In this document: positions 42,460 through 51,928 of the stretch, piece after piece
How positions within the stretch are numbered: position 1 is the stretch's first letter
Layout of the letters: each line of letters opens with the position of its first letter
NCBI GenBank assembly: GCA_934045905.1
Contig: OW203768.1
Span: 26,689,060 to 26,753,059, forward strand
DNA: 64,000 bases
Reading direction: 5' to 3'
DNA from: Leuctra nigra
Lineage: Eukaryota > Arthropoda > Insecta > Plecoptera > Leuctridae
Translations under genes and position numbers: made by a program
The notes under the pieces: generated by a model
Seen by the model: the letters and a program-made list of their open reading frames with translations, nothing else
Told to the model about the DNA's origin: nothing
The model's database searches: none

Positions 42460-42660
42460 ATATTATTCTTTCGGGAATCAGTTCGTGCTCTTTTCTCTCT
42501 TGGACAATCTTTATTTTTCCAACGTTTCGGTAGAATTACATCCACCATCTTCAGGGACACATACAAAGAGAAAATAAAATTACTAGAAAAATCACCTGAT
42601 TCCCTGATTCCCTGAAATCACCTGATAGAAAAATCACTGATTCCCGAAAGAATAATATTA
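42460..42660 (-). mobile_element. Short element with inverted ends and a hammerhead-like motif
   Basis: tattctttcgggaatca on the left is matched inverted at about 42639-42657. The minus strand carries ccctgaagatgg, a stem and taccgaaacgttgg (42556-42519). The right part also holds repeated cctgattccctgat strings. Confidence 0.6.
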
Positions 42661-42698
42661 CATATAACTCATATGTTCGTGAAAATACGAAATTAAAC

Positions 42699-42703
<5 letters not shown>

Positions 42704-42730
<27 letters not shown>
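42704..42730. repeat. (TA)n tract
   Basis: A TA repeat at the left border of the PLE/Jockey composite. Confidence 0.8.
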
Positions 42731-42733
<3 letters not shown>

Positions 42734-42814
42734 TCAAAGTTTTTTCGGAATTGCCAAGTTTATTATTCGAATTTCTCTCAATTCGACGTTTCGAACAGAT
42801 TTGACTGTTCCGAT

Positions 42815-43198
42815 GTGACGCCGATGCAGCCGACTGAAGAGACAAGACGAGCAGTGAGGAATCAGCCAAAAAGGATCGACAAGAGACTGAAAGTTATACC
42901 ATGTGATAGGCAAGAGGACACGAACAATCAACATCAAAGAGTTCAAACTCGTTCAAGGGGAGCAATCCGAAAGACAACTGGTTTATCACAAGGTGTTGGG
43001 AGAATCTCACTATCTTCGCCATTGCATGCAAGAGGACGAATGTCTCGAAGCGTCAAAGAACCATTGACGAGGAGGCCAAGAAGATATAAGATCGTTTCGA
43101 CCACTTCTTCATCTCACGAAGATGACACATCTTCTGCGTCGTCAGATAGCAACGTGGGGAGGGTAACGCGATCGATGAAGATGAAAAAGAAGTCATGA
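42815..43198 (+). pseudogene. PLE ORF C-terminal tail
   Basis: The open frame has no ATG at its beginning (first ATG 42824). It is basic and low-complexity and ends SNVGRVTRSMKMKKKS, like the MTRSRKRMT and ITRSQTKN ends of the PLE ORFs downstream. The cysteine-rich GIY-YIG part and the RT are missing. It is a third PLE family, different from A and B. Confidence 0.6.
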
Positions 43199-43510
43199 AT
43201 ATATTGTCCACCTTGATTTTTCATCTTGATGCTTGTGATGCTACATTCATATTAGACTTCATTTGTTTCTTCATAAATGAAAGTTAGTTCTGTGAATTAT
43301 TCTCAGTATTTTCGCTTATATTTGTGGATTAATCGCTAGTTTTGCATGTTTGTTGTGTTGAATGGTGATATTAGATATTTTGGGAGCCATTCAAACCATT
43401 TTTCCGCGTCAGAATCTGTTTCAAGTATTAGAAAATAGTTTTATATACTAGGTCTACGAAACCTACCAAGAGACGCTTGTAGCTCATTTGGACTTGAAGT
43501 AATGTGAGCA

Positions 43511-44980
43511 ATGAGTGGAATATATAAAGTTTGGAGTGATGAAGTAAACCGGCTAGAGGCCCCTTCAGCTGTAGACAATGTCATAAACATTTCTAGTCAA
43601 CCCATAGGAGCTTCTATAAATGATTTTTCGTCTAGTGATGAATCGGACACGGAGCTAATGCAAGTTGAGTCTGCAACCAATGAGATGTCTTTGAACATAG
43701 TTCCCGATGGTTTCACGATGGTGACAGGAAATAAAAGGCGTCGTAATTGTAACGATCGTCCCAGCACACGATCATCTGGGTCAGATGCTTCAGGCCCATC
43801 ATCCAAGAGAGTGATCAACCTTGTGCGTACGCAGAACTCATTTGAGCCGCTTGCAAGTGCAAATGATATGGACACGACCCCGATGACGGCGGAGACTTTG
43901 CCAGATAAGAAGTATAAAATCCCACCAATAGTGATTCAAAATATGAAATCTCATAAGGCATTAGTTGAGTTGCTCTCCGCTGTATGTCCAGAACAAGGGG
44001 CATTCATAATCAAACCTGGTCTCGAAGTTTCTCGAGTAATCATTAGAGATATTACCTCGTACAAACTAATTACCTCCGCCCTAGACTCGACTGAGGGAAT
44101 AGAGTACTACACGTTTCCAACTGAGCGCACTAGATCACAGCGTTTTGTTCTGAGAGGTCTGCCACAATCTGCTGAAACAGAAGACATTCAAGAGGAGCTG
44201 AAGCAGCAAGGCTTCAATGTCCGCTCTGTGCGGCAGATGAAGATGCCTGGAGACAGTACACGTCTTTTGCCCCTTTTTGAATGTACGCTAGTAAGTACGA
44301 GTGGTCAGGCTCCAGTGGACCTCAGCCAAATCAAGAGACTCCTCTACTGCGTGGTCTCCACCGAGGCCCCACGGAGCAAGAAGATTAATGTCATACAATG
44401 TTTTAATTGTCAAAGAGTGGGTCATACGGCCAAATTTTGTCATCGCCAGCCACGATGTGTTCGATGTGGAGGTGTGCATCAGGTTAAGGAGTGTAAGGAG
44501 TCACCAGAAACAGCAAAGTGCTGTAACTGCAATCAGCAGCATGCCGCTTGCTACCGAGGATGTGATGTCATCAAGGCAGCAACTCGTCATGCTACTCGAG
44601 CCCGACGTCCACAGCAGCAAGATGGCTCTTCTCCACAGCATGATAACCGAGGGAATACTCAGACGCAACCCACGCCCGTGCCACGAGTCTCATTGGCGCA
44701 ACCACGGACTTTTGCTTCTGTTTTGAACACTCAGATAAATCCAGAGCAACCCTCGTCCTCAAACACCACTGCCTTAGAAGAAGCAGAGAGGCCACCCAAT
44801 GCTCTTCCTGAACTCGTACAACCGGTAGTACCTCAACAATCAACTATTGATTGGATAGCCCTTATAAACGGCATTGCAATTTTTATAGTTAATATGAACA
44901 TTCACCCCATCATTACGTCTCTGGCAAGTTTTGTGCCAACTCTTCTTTTGTCTGTACAAAATCGCAATGCCAGCGATTAA
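43511..44980 (+). CDS. Jockey-type LINE ORF1 (Gag-like, zinc knuckles)
   Basis: 489 residues from ATG. The N-terminal half is Ser-rich and acidic. The central region has PPIVIQNMKSHKALVELL and RFVLRGLPQSAETEDIQEEL, typical of Jockey-clade Gag, and then three Cys-His knuckles at about 297-351 (CFNCQRVGHTAKFC, CVRCGGVHQVKEC and a third CCNCNQQHAACYRGC). It would bind the element's RNA. The last 14 bases overlap ORF2. Confidence 0.9.
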   Translation: MSGIYKVWSDEVNRLEAPSAVDNVINISSQPIGASINDFSSSDESDTELMQVESATNEMSLNIVPDGFTMVTGNKRRRNCNDRPSTRSSGSDASGPSSKRVINLVRTQNSFEPLASANDMDTTPMTAETLPDKKYKIPPIVIQNMKSHKALVELLSAVCPEQGAFIIKPGLEVSRVIIRDITSYKLITSALDSTEGIEYYTFPTERTRSQRFVLRGLPQSAETEDIQEELKQQGFNVRSVRQMKMPGDSTRLLPLFECTLVSTSGQAPVDLSQIKRLLYCVVSTEAPRSKKINVIQCFNCQRVGHTAKFCHRQPRCVRCGGVHQVKECKESPETAKCCNCNQQHAACYRGCDVIKAATRHATRARRPQQQDGSSPQHDNRGNTQTQPTPVPRVSLAQPRTFASVLNTQINPEQPSSSNTTALEEAERPPNALPELVQPVVPQQSTIDWIALINGIAIFIVNMNIHPIITSLASFVPTLLLSVQNRNASD

Positions 44981-47606
44981 TTCAATTAATCTAATCATTT
45001 GGAATGCTAATAGCATAAGTTCTCGTAAAGACGAATTACTTCTATTGATGGAATCACGAAATTTAATGGCTGCCCTTGTCTGTGAGACCCATCTTAACCC
45101 TAAGGACAAGCTTAAGCTTGCCAATCACTCAGTGTATAGAACTGATCGTCCAGGAGACAGGAGAGCAGGAGGGACTGCAATCATCATTGACAATCGAGTA
45201 AGTCACTACGAGATTGTTTTACCTGAAACGAAATCAATAGAGGCTACCGCTATCCTGCTTTTTACTAAACTGGGTCCACTACGGCTTATAGCCACGTATT
45301 GTCCTCCGCGAACTAAGCTTCTCACAGCAGATATAGAAGCATTAATGGACTCGAATTACCCGACTATTCTCGGTGGCGACCTTAATGCTAAGCATACAGC
45401 CTGGAACTCGCGAGTTGTCAACGCCAATGGCCGCACTCTCCTTTCACTCTCCCGTATAAGTGACTTTACTGTGACTGGACCGCAAGAAGCGACACATCTT
45501 CATATCCCTACAGGAAGAGCTGATGTTCTTGACATTGCGGTGGTGAAAAATCTGCGACATTCCATTGAATTAGAAACACTTTTAGAATTGTCTTCAGATC
45601 ATAATCCTGTACTTTTGAGCGTAGGGGACTCATACGAGACCGTTGATCCCATCATTCGATTCAATTACAGAAAAGCAGACTGGGAAAAGTTCAGAGAGCA
45701 TTTATCAAATAAGTTGGAGAGTGGACCACTTGATTCGCATCAGGATATAGATTTAGCAGTAAATAAATTAACGGAAAATATTATGGAAGCAAGAGCGATC
45801 AGTGTTCCCATTTGTAATACAAAAAGGTGCACAATATTTGATCTTCCACGTGGAATTAAACTGTCAATAGCCACTCGAAACCGTGCACGTAGGAGATGGC
45901 AGGCGCTCAGAACACCTGATTTACATGAAGAATATAAGCTCTTAGACAGATCTGTAAAGGAATTAATTCGTCGCCATAGGAGAGAGAGGTGGGAAGATGC
46001 TGTAGCCACACTAGAACCAGGGAGTCGTCCACTCTGGTCCATGGCAAAACGACTGACAAGAAGCAAACAACCAAATCCACCCATTCAAGGTAGTACACAC
46101 CTTGCATGCAGCCCACATGATAAGGCAGAAGTTCTAGCAGATTCGCTTCAAAATCAGTTTTCCCCAAACCCGCCGACTAATTCATCAGCACATATCGAGG
46201 CTGAAGTAAGAACCCATCTTGCTATACACAAGGCGCAGGCTGAAGATGATGAAGTCGTTCTCTGCTCTATGGACGAAGTAATTATATATCTAAATGAACT
46301 TGCAAATGGCAAGGCACCTGGTATTGACGAGATCACAAACACGATTCTTAAAGAACTTCCTATACCTGCCGGTGAACGTATCCTTGAAATATTTAATGCC
46401 AGTCTCCGTCTTCAACACTTCCCCACCCAATGGAAAGTAGCCAAAGTCATTGTGTTCCCGAAAGCGGGAAAGAATCTTCGTGACCCTGCAAATTACCGGC
46501 CGATTAGTCTCCTCTCATCACTATCGAAGCTTTTTGAAAAGGTCCTTCATGCTCGAATTAGAGGCCACGCAAACGCTACAAAGCTGCTGATCAATGAGCA
46601 GTTTGGCTTTCGACAGAAGCATTCAACAACACATCAGCTTCTACGTGTGGTTGACAAGATAAACGATGGATTTAAAAAGCTGAAAGGAACTGGTATAGTT
46701 TTCCTGGACGTTGCTAAAGCATTTGATAGAGTTTGGCATGAAGGCCTACTACAAAAACTAATTAAATATCAATTCCCCAACTACTTAATCAATATCATCC
46801 ACTCCTATTTAAATCAAAGATCCTTCACCGTACACATCAACGGTGCCTGTTCTTCAGCGAGGCCTATTCTGGCTGGAGTTCCTCAGGGATCTATCATTAG
46901 CCCCATCCTCTTCAACATCTTCACCAATGACATCCCAACTAACATTCCGGACACCGAAGTAGCTTTCTATGCTGACGATGCCGCAGTCATCTGCCAATCT
47001 ATGGCATCTAATCAACTTGGCCCGCCTCTGCAAAAAGCATTAGACGTACTCAGCCACTGGTATACAGAGAACCGTATAGCCCTAAATTCATCTAAGACAG
47101 AGGCAACACTCTTCACCAAGCGACGGAAATTTCAACCCCCTACCATAAACATCTCTGGTACAGATGTCTCCTGGTCTCCCAGCAATGTTTACCTGGGTGT
47201 CACCCTGGATGCCAAGCTCTCCTGGAAGGCCCACGCTGAGAAGATTGCCAGCAAGGCCAACGGGAAGACGGCGGCGCTGTTCCCACTGCTCAAAAGCAAA
47301 TCCATGCCGCTCACCAGCAAGCTGCTTTTTATCCAGAGCGTCATCGTGCCCACACTGACGTACGCCTCACCAGTGTGGTACGAGAGGACTTCAGCGGGAG
47401 CGAGAACAATGCTGCAGAGGGTGCAGAACAGGGCCCTCAAGATCGCCCTGCGCACTCCGATGTTCACCCGGACGAAGAGCATACACCAAGATATAGGATT
47501 TGCCTATCTCCACGAAGTCATGGAAAATCAGAGAGAGTCGTTCTACGCAGCACTCGGAGACCATGGAAATCCACTAATCAGCAGACTGGCTGATGTTACT
47601 TCCTAA
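44967..47606 (+). CDS. Jockey-type LINE ORF2: AP endonuclease and reverse transcriptase
   Basis: About 879 residues from ATG, in the +1 frame relative to ORF1 and overlapping its stop. Endonuclease motifs are LIIWNANSISSRKDEL, LVCETHL, ATYCPPR, ILGGDLNAKHTAWNS, DVLDIAV and SSDHNPVLL. RT motifs are NGKAPGIDEI, VFPKAGKNLRDPANYRPIS, EQFGFRQKHSTTHQL, motif A in VFLDVAKAFDRVWHEG, AGVPQGSIISPILFNIF and the YADD box (AFYADDAAV). The C-terminal thumb and tail (YLGVTLDAKLSWKAH, LTYASPVWYERTS) end normally. No internal stop or missing catalytic residue was seen, so both ORFs are coding-intact. Confidence 0.93.
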   Translation: MPAINSINLIIWNANSISSRKDELLLLMESRNLMAALVCETHLNPKDKLKLANHSVYRTDRPGDRRAGGTAIIIDNRVSHYEIVLPETKSIEATAILLFTKLGPLRLIATYCPPRTKLLTADIEALMDSNYPTILGGDLNAKHTAWNSRVVNANGRTLLSLSRISDFTVTGPQEATHLHIPTGRADVLDIAVVKNLRHSIELETLLELSSDHNPVLLSVGDSYETVDPIIRFNYRKADWEKFREHLSNKLESGPLDSHQDIDLAVNKLTENIMEARAISVPICNTKRCTIFDLPRGIKLSIATRNRARRRWQALRTPDLHEEYKLLDRSVKELIRRHRRERWEDAVATLEPGSRPLWSMAKRLTRSKQPNPPIQGSTHLACSPHDKAEVLADSLQNQFSPNPPTNSSAHIEAEVRTHLAIHKAQAEDDEVVLCSMDEVIIYLNELANGKAPGIDEITNTILKELPIPAGERILEIFNASLRLQHFPTQWKVAKVIVFPKAGKNLRDPANYRPISLLSSLSKLFEKVLHARIRGHANATKLLINEQFGFRQKHSTTHQLLRVVDKINDGFKKLKGTGIVFLDVAKAFDRVWHEGLLQKLIKYQFPNYLINIIHSYLNQRSFTVHINGACSSARPILAGVPQGSIISPILFNIFTNDIPTNIPDTEVAFYADDAAVICQSMASNQLGPPLQKALDVLSHWYTENRIALNSSKTEATLFTKRRKFQPPTINISGTDVSWSPSNVYLGVTLDAKLSWKAHAEKIASKANGKTAALFPLLKSKSMPLTSKLLFIQSVIVPTLTYASPVWYERTSAGARTMLQRVQNRALKIALRTPMFTRTKSIHQDIGFAYLHEVMENQRESFYAALGDHGNPLISRLADVTS

Positions 47607-47920
47607 CTCTTGACTCCTATAGTCTAAATTTGTGTCAATGTTTTACAATTTTTATAATTTCCAAATGTCATGACAGAGTTATGTACAAACATTATGTGTA
47701 CGGTATCTGAAAATTCAGGCACTACAAGTATGTAGTAGCCAACAAGAGCGAAGATAAGATATTCATATTATTGTATAAGCTTGTTGGATGATTATGTTTT
47801 CTATTAGTGTGCAGTGTTTTGCTTTTGTTACCGATTTATTCTCTCTTTTCATAAGCTGTCAATTTGTAGTACCTAGTCGTTATTTTATTTTATTAGTTTT
47901 ATTTGATTCATGATTATGAA
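47607..47920 (+). other. Jockey 3' UTR and PLE 3' UTR
   Basis: It is AT-rich without an ORF. The Jockey 3' end must lie here but no clear poly(A) or target duplication marks it. Confidence 0.45.
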
Positions 47921-47946
47921 CAGTCAAATCTGTTCGAAACGTCGAA
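47921..47946 (+). ncRNA. Degenerate hammerhead-like motif, right end of PLE shell
   Basis: A perfect six-base stem gaacag/ctgttc precedes gaaacgtcg. The strand equivalent to CTGATGA is altered (atgattat). The inverted counterpart is at 42784-42811. Confidence 0.4.
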
Positions 47947-48027
47947 TTGAGAGAAATTCGAATAATAAACTTGGCAATTCCGAAAAAACTTTGATTTTAA
48001 TACCTGGTGGCCATGAAAGATTACGTT

Positions 48028-48031
<4 letters not shown>

Positions 48032-48101
<70 letters not shown>
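48032..48101. repeat. (TA)n tract
   Basis: A TA repeat of about 70 bases between the PLE shell and the SINE dimer. Confidence 0.9.
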
Positions 48102-48102
<1 letters not shown>

Positions 48103-48135
48103 TTTATATGGAACAGAACCACTGCAGATTGAATA

Positions 48136-48206
48136 GCCTGCTTAGCTTAGTGGTTAGAGCACTGGGCCGGCAATTCAGGGACGTGGGTTCGATCCCCACA
48201 GTAGGC
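48136..48206 (+). repeat. tRNA-Ala-like SINE head, copy 1
   Basis: It folds as a full cloverleaf: acceptor gcctgct/agtaggc with one G-U, D-stem gctt/gagc, anticodon stem ctggg/ttcag (G-U rich) with loop ccggcaa (anticodon GGC), and T-stem gtggg/cccac with loop ttcgatc. Position 33 is C rather than U, and the copy is embedded in repeats, which argues for a SINE rather than a working tRNA gene. Confidence 0.75.
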
Positions 48207-48438
48207 AAATCTTTTCAATTTGCAGTTGGTATTAAATATCATCACCCTATCTGAGGTCATCAGAAAAAACCATATTAGTCACCTATAAGTACTCATCGTA
48301 TATGAGAAAAAATCCATACGAGAAGGTGAATGTCAGTTGTCAAACGGGGAAAGGATTCCACGGTCTTCTGACCTTCATCACGGGTCTCGGACTGTAGAAA
48401 TACAGTTTATATGGAACAGAACCACTGCAGATTGAATA

Positions 48439-48509
48439 GCCTGCTTAGCTTAGTGGTTAGAGCACTGGACCGGCAATTCAGGGACGTGGGTTCGATCCCC
48501 ACAGTAGAC
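48439..48509 (+). repeat. tRNA-Ala-like SINE head, copy 2
   Basis: As copy 1 but with a ctgga anticodon stem and an acceptor 3' strand agtagac carrying one extra mismatch. Confidence 0.75.
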
Positions 48510-48582
48510 AAATCTTTTCAATTTGCAGTTGGTATTAATTATCATCACCCTATCTGAGGTCATCAGAAAAAAACCATATTAG

Positions 48583-48585
<3 letters not shown>

Positions 48586-48625
<40 letters not shown>

Positions 48626-48660
48626 TTCTATATATATATATATATATATAGAATAAAACC
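48586..48660. repeat. (TA)n tracts
   Basis: Two TA tracts separated by ttttttc, between the SINE and the PLE-A array. Confidence 0.8.
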
Positions 48661-48678
48661 ATGTTAGTCATATAAGCA

Positions 48679-48936
48679 ATTGAAATTGAACGGCGGACCC
48701 ATTGTATGAACGTTCGTGATGATGCCAAAAGACTTCCCAATACCTGGAAGCTAGCACTTGCTCCTTACAAAGTCGCTCCAGTGATGCCTGATGTTCGTCC
48801 AGCTCCAGATTCCACGAGGCAAAACTACTTGAATCAGATTGCTCTGGTAACACCTGATGTCCCTCAAGGTCCCGACTCTGCGAGTCAAGATGATTATGCT
48901 GGCCCAATGACAAGAAGTAGGAAGAGGATGACGTAG
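48679..48936 (+). pseudogene. PLE-A ORF C-terminal fragment
   Basis: It starts within the codons for the AIEIERR stretch and ends MTRSRKRMT, identical in protein to the C-termini of the two full copies. It is a truncated left unit of the array. Confidence 0.85.
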
Positions 48937-49093
48937 TATAGGACTTATGTTAGTTTTGTAATATTTTACCTTGATTTTGTACTAAGAGGGCAGTGCTATT
49001 TTGTAAATGTTTGAATTTTCTTCTGTTTCATTATGCACATTTCCAGCTGTCATTCATAGAGTAGTTTTCTTGATATTTTATTTGTCTAATAAC

Positions 49094-49131
49094 CTGAAGA
49101 AGGGCTCACAATTGAGCTCGAAACGTTGTTT
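49094..49131 (+). ncRNA. Hammerhead-like motif of PLE-A (copy 1)
   Basis: ctgaaga, stem gggctc/gagctc with one G-U and loop acaatt, then gaaacgttg. CTGAAGA fits the CUGANGA core and GAAA is intact. A standard stem III with a cleavable UH site is not obvious. The ORF start codon follows 12 bases later. Identical motifs recur at +2786 and +5572. Confidence 0.5.
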
Positions 49132-49142
49132 TAATAAATAAC

Positions 49143-51722
49143 ATGACGCAGATCATTCCAGAATTTAATTTTGAACATAATAATTGCTGCGAAAATCTAC
49201 ACCATCATATTAATCGCCTTTATGGAGAGGATTTATCAAGTAAGGTCAAGACTTTCATTAAATATAGAATCAAGAAAGCAAAACTACTCTCAAATTTGAC
49301 TTTCAATGTGCGTTGTAGAAACGCAGAAGTAATTCCTTGTTTTGCACGCCTCAAGTACCACACCAAAACTAAGTATACGGGTAAAATCTTACGTAAAGCT
49401 GGTCTTGCTCTTCTACGCTCTTCTATCTCTTCGGTACGCAGAGAGTTAAATCAAGTATCATTGCGGTTACTGGAATTCCATGAGCATCTTGCGTCATTAA
49501 TTCATCCTGTTCTTTGGACTATAGTCGATGAATTGTCTTTTGAACGTGCTGAGTCCATAGCGAATGAAGCAAAAGATGTTCAAATTGCCAAGTTTGACAA
49601 GTTGAAAAGAGCTCAAGAACAAAGCCGACAGAGACAGAGATCTGTGATAGATCCTACCAAAGTGGTTTACAACATATCAGATATAACCTTGGATGAACCA
49701 ACGGTTGCTGCACTAAGTAAAGGTTTCAACTATGCAATGACTCCGCGTAGAATGCCTGTTGAAGACATAATCTGTGGAGTTGAGTCGGCCATAGAAGGTC
49801 TAGATCGTGTTACAGCTGAGTAGATACGACAGGATTCATGCCAGATTATTCGACATGCTAAATTGCCACCTTCCAACATACCATTTGAGGAATATCAAGC
49901 CTTAAAAACTCTCAGGGAGAATAAGGAAGTGATAGTTTTACCTGCAGATAAAGGCAATGTCTCAGTCGTTATGAACACCAAGGATTATGAGAAGAAACTC
50001 CTTGATTTACTTGCTGATCCCGCATATAAGCTATCTGCTAGGGATCCTACAATCTATTTAGAGGTAGAGACAAGAAAGAAAATCATCCAGTCTCCGATAG
50101 ATCCACGAGAACACAAGCGTCTGATCCCAAGAGAGCGGTCAACGAGGTGTCCTAAGCTGTATGGTCTCCCAAAAATTCACAAAGCAGGAGCTCCGCTTAG
50201 GCCGATAGTTTCAGCAATAGGTTCACCAACGCAAGAGTTAGCCCGATACCTCGCAAAGAGGCTCCAACCTCATGCTGAAGATGCTTTGTCATACGTCAAG
50301 AATGCCAGCCACTTCATTGAAAAGGTCAAGAACTTGACTATTCCAGACGGCCACCTCCTTGTAAGTTTTGACGTCGTATCACTCTTTACGAAAGTTCCTA
50401 TCCCTGAAGCTCTCCAAATAATTCAAGATAAGCACAAACCACCAGCTCATATCATGACACTTGTTGAGCATTGTCTGTCACATACTTATTTCACGTTTAA
50501 AGGGCAGATTTATAAACAGGTTGAAGGAGCGCCTATGGGGTCCCCTTTGTCTCCTGTTATAGCTAATCTTTTCCTCGAAGACTTTGAACTAAGAGCTATT
50601 GATTCTGCATCTCTCAAACCTAGCACATGGATCAGATACATCGATGACACGTTTGTGGTATGGCCACACGGAAGGCAAACTCTTGACGGATTTCTCGCGC
50701 ATTTGAACAGCTTTCATCATAAGATTCAGTTCACAATGGAAGTTGAAGAAAATGATCGATTAGCGTTTTTGGATGTTCTAGTTATGAGAAAAGCTGACGG
50801 TACGTTGTCTCATACGGTGTACCGGAAGCCAACTCACACAAATCGCTACCTTCAAGCTTCTTCACACCATTACCCACCACAGATAAGTTCAGTGCCAAAG
50901 ACCCTCGTCTATCGATCACGACAACTGGCTGATGAAGATCACTTTTCTGAAGAACTGAATATACTTCGGGCTGCTCTGAACAGCAATGGCTATTCGCACT
51001 CTGCAATAAACAAAGCATTCAATTGGACTCCGAGGTCGTCTCTAGAGCAGGAAGACAGTAAGGATGAAGAAGAGAAGAAAAAGGTTCCGTCGATTACCTT
51101 TCTTCCCTACGTGCGAGGAATAACCGATCGCATTGGCCGCATGTTGCGAAAAGAGAACGTCATCACAGTCTATAAACCTCACAGGAAGATTGGTACTATG
51201 CTACGAAGTGGAAAGGACCGTATTGTCAACGAGTCCCAAGGAGTTTATGAAGTTCCTTGTGGGAGCTGTGAGAAGACATACGTAGGGGAAACGAACCGGA
51301 GAATAATGAATAGAGTTAAAGAACATGTATTAGCTGTGAAGAACTCGACAAATTCCAACACATTAGCGAAACATGTGGTTCGAGAGGGTCATGTTATTGA
51401 CTTCGATAACAGCAGGACTCTGGCAAGGGAGGAAAATGATTACCGGCGCATTCTCCGAGAAGCAATTGAAATTGAACGGCGGACCCATTGTATGAACGTT
51501 CGTGATGATGCCAAAAGACTTCCCAATACCTGGAAGCTAGCACTTGCTCCTTACAAAGTCGCTCCAGTGATGCCTGATGTTCGTCCAGCTCCAGATTCCA
51601 CGAGGCAAAACTACTTGAATCAGATTGCTCTGGTAACACCTGATGTCCCTCAAGGTCCCGACTCTGCGAGTCAAGATGATTATGCTGGCCCAATGACAAG
51701 AAGTAGGAAGAGGATGACGTAG
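49143..51722 (+). pseudogene. PLE-A ORF, copy 1 (one nonsense codon)
   Basis: Same protein as copy 2 except Ile for Asn at residue 5 and TAG at 49821-49823 where copy 2 has AAG. Apart from that stop the frame is open from ATG to the normal TAG. The premature stop separates the N-terminal domain (226 residues) from the RT and GIY-YIG domains. It is a recent inactivation, judging from the near-identity with copy 2. Confidence 0.9.
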
Positions 51723-51879
51723 TATAGGACTTATGTTAGTTTTGTAATATTTTACCTTGATTTTGTACTAAGAGGGCAGTGCTATTTTGTAAATGTTTGA
51801 ATTTTCTTCTGTTTCATTATGCACATTTCCAGCTGTCATTCATAGAGTAGTTTTCTTGATATTTTATTTGTCTATTAAC

Positions 51880-51917
51880 CTGAAGAAGGGCTCACAATTG
51901 AGCTCGAAACGTTGTTT
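51880..51917 (+). ncRNA. Hammerhead-like motif of PLE-A (copy 2)
   Basis: Identical in core and stem II to the motif at 49094; one base differs just upstream (tattaacc against taataacc). Confidence 0.5.
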
Positions 51918-51928
51918 TAATAAATAAC

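Larger units (their letters stand above)
42727..48001 (+). mobile_element. PLE-like shell containing a Jockey-type LINE
   Basis: The left 84 bases (42727-42811) and the right 81 bases (47921-48001) are inverted copies (ttcggaattgccaagtttat and complement), each with cgaaacgtcgaattg. Right after the left copy comes the C-terminal tail of a PLE ORF. A complete Jockey-type LINE lies between that tail and the right copy. TA tracts flank the composite. The parsimonious reading is a truncated, inverted-junction PLE into whose 3' UTR a Jockey inserted. Confidence 0.65.
48104..48585 (+). repeat. Tandem SINE, two copies with 303-bp period
   Basis: The unit begins tacagtttatatggaacag, contains a tRNA-like head, then gcaaatcttttcaatttgc, atcatcaccctatctgagg and an accatattagtca segment. 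The second copy starts at about 48407 and is cut off in the next TA tract. Confidence 0.85.

Noticed and set aside
45740..47482. Minus-strand ORFs under the Jockey pol
   Set aside because: They are antisense shadows with no family resemblance.
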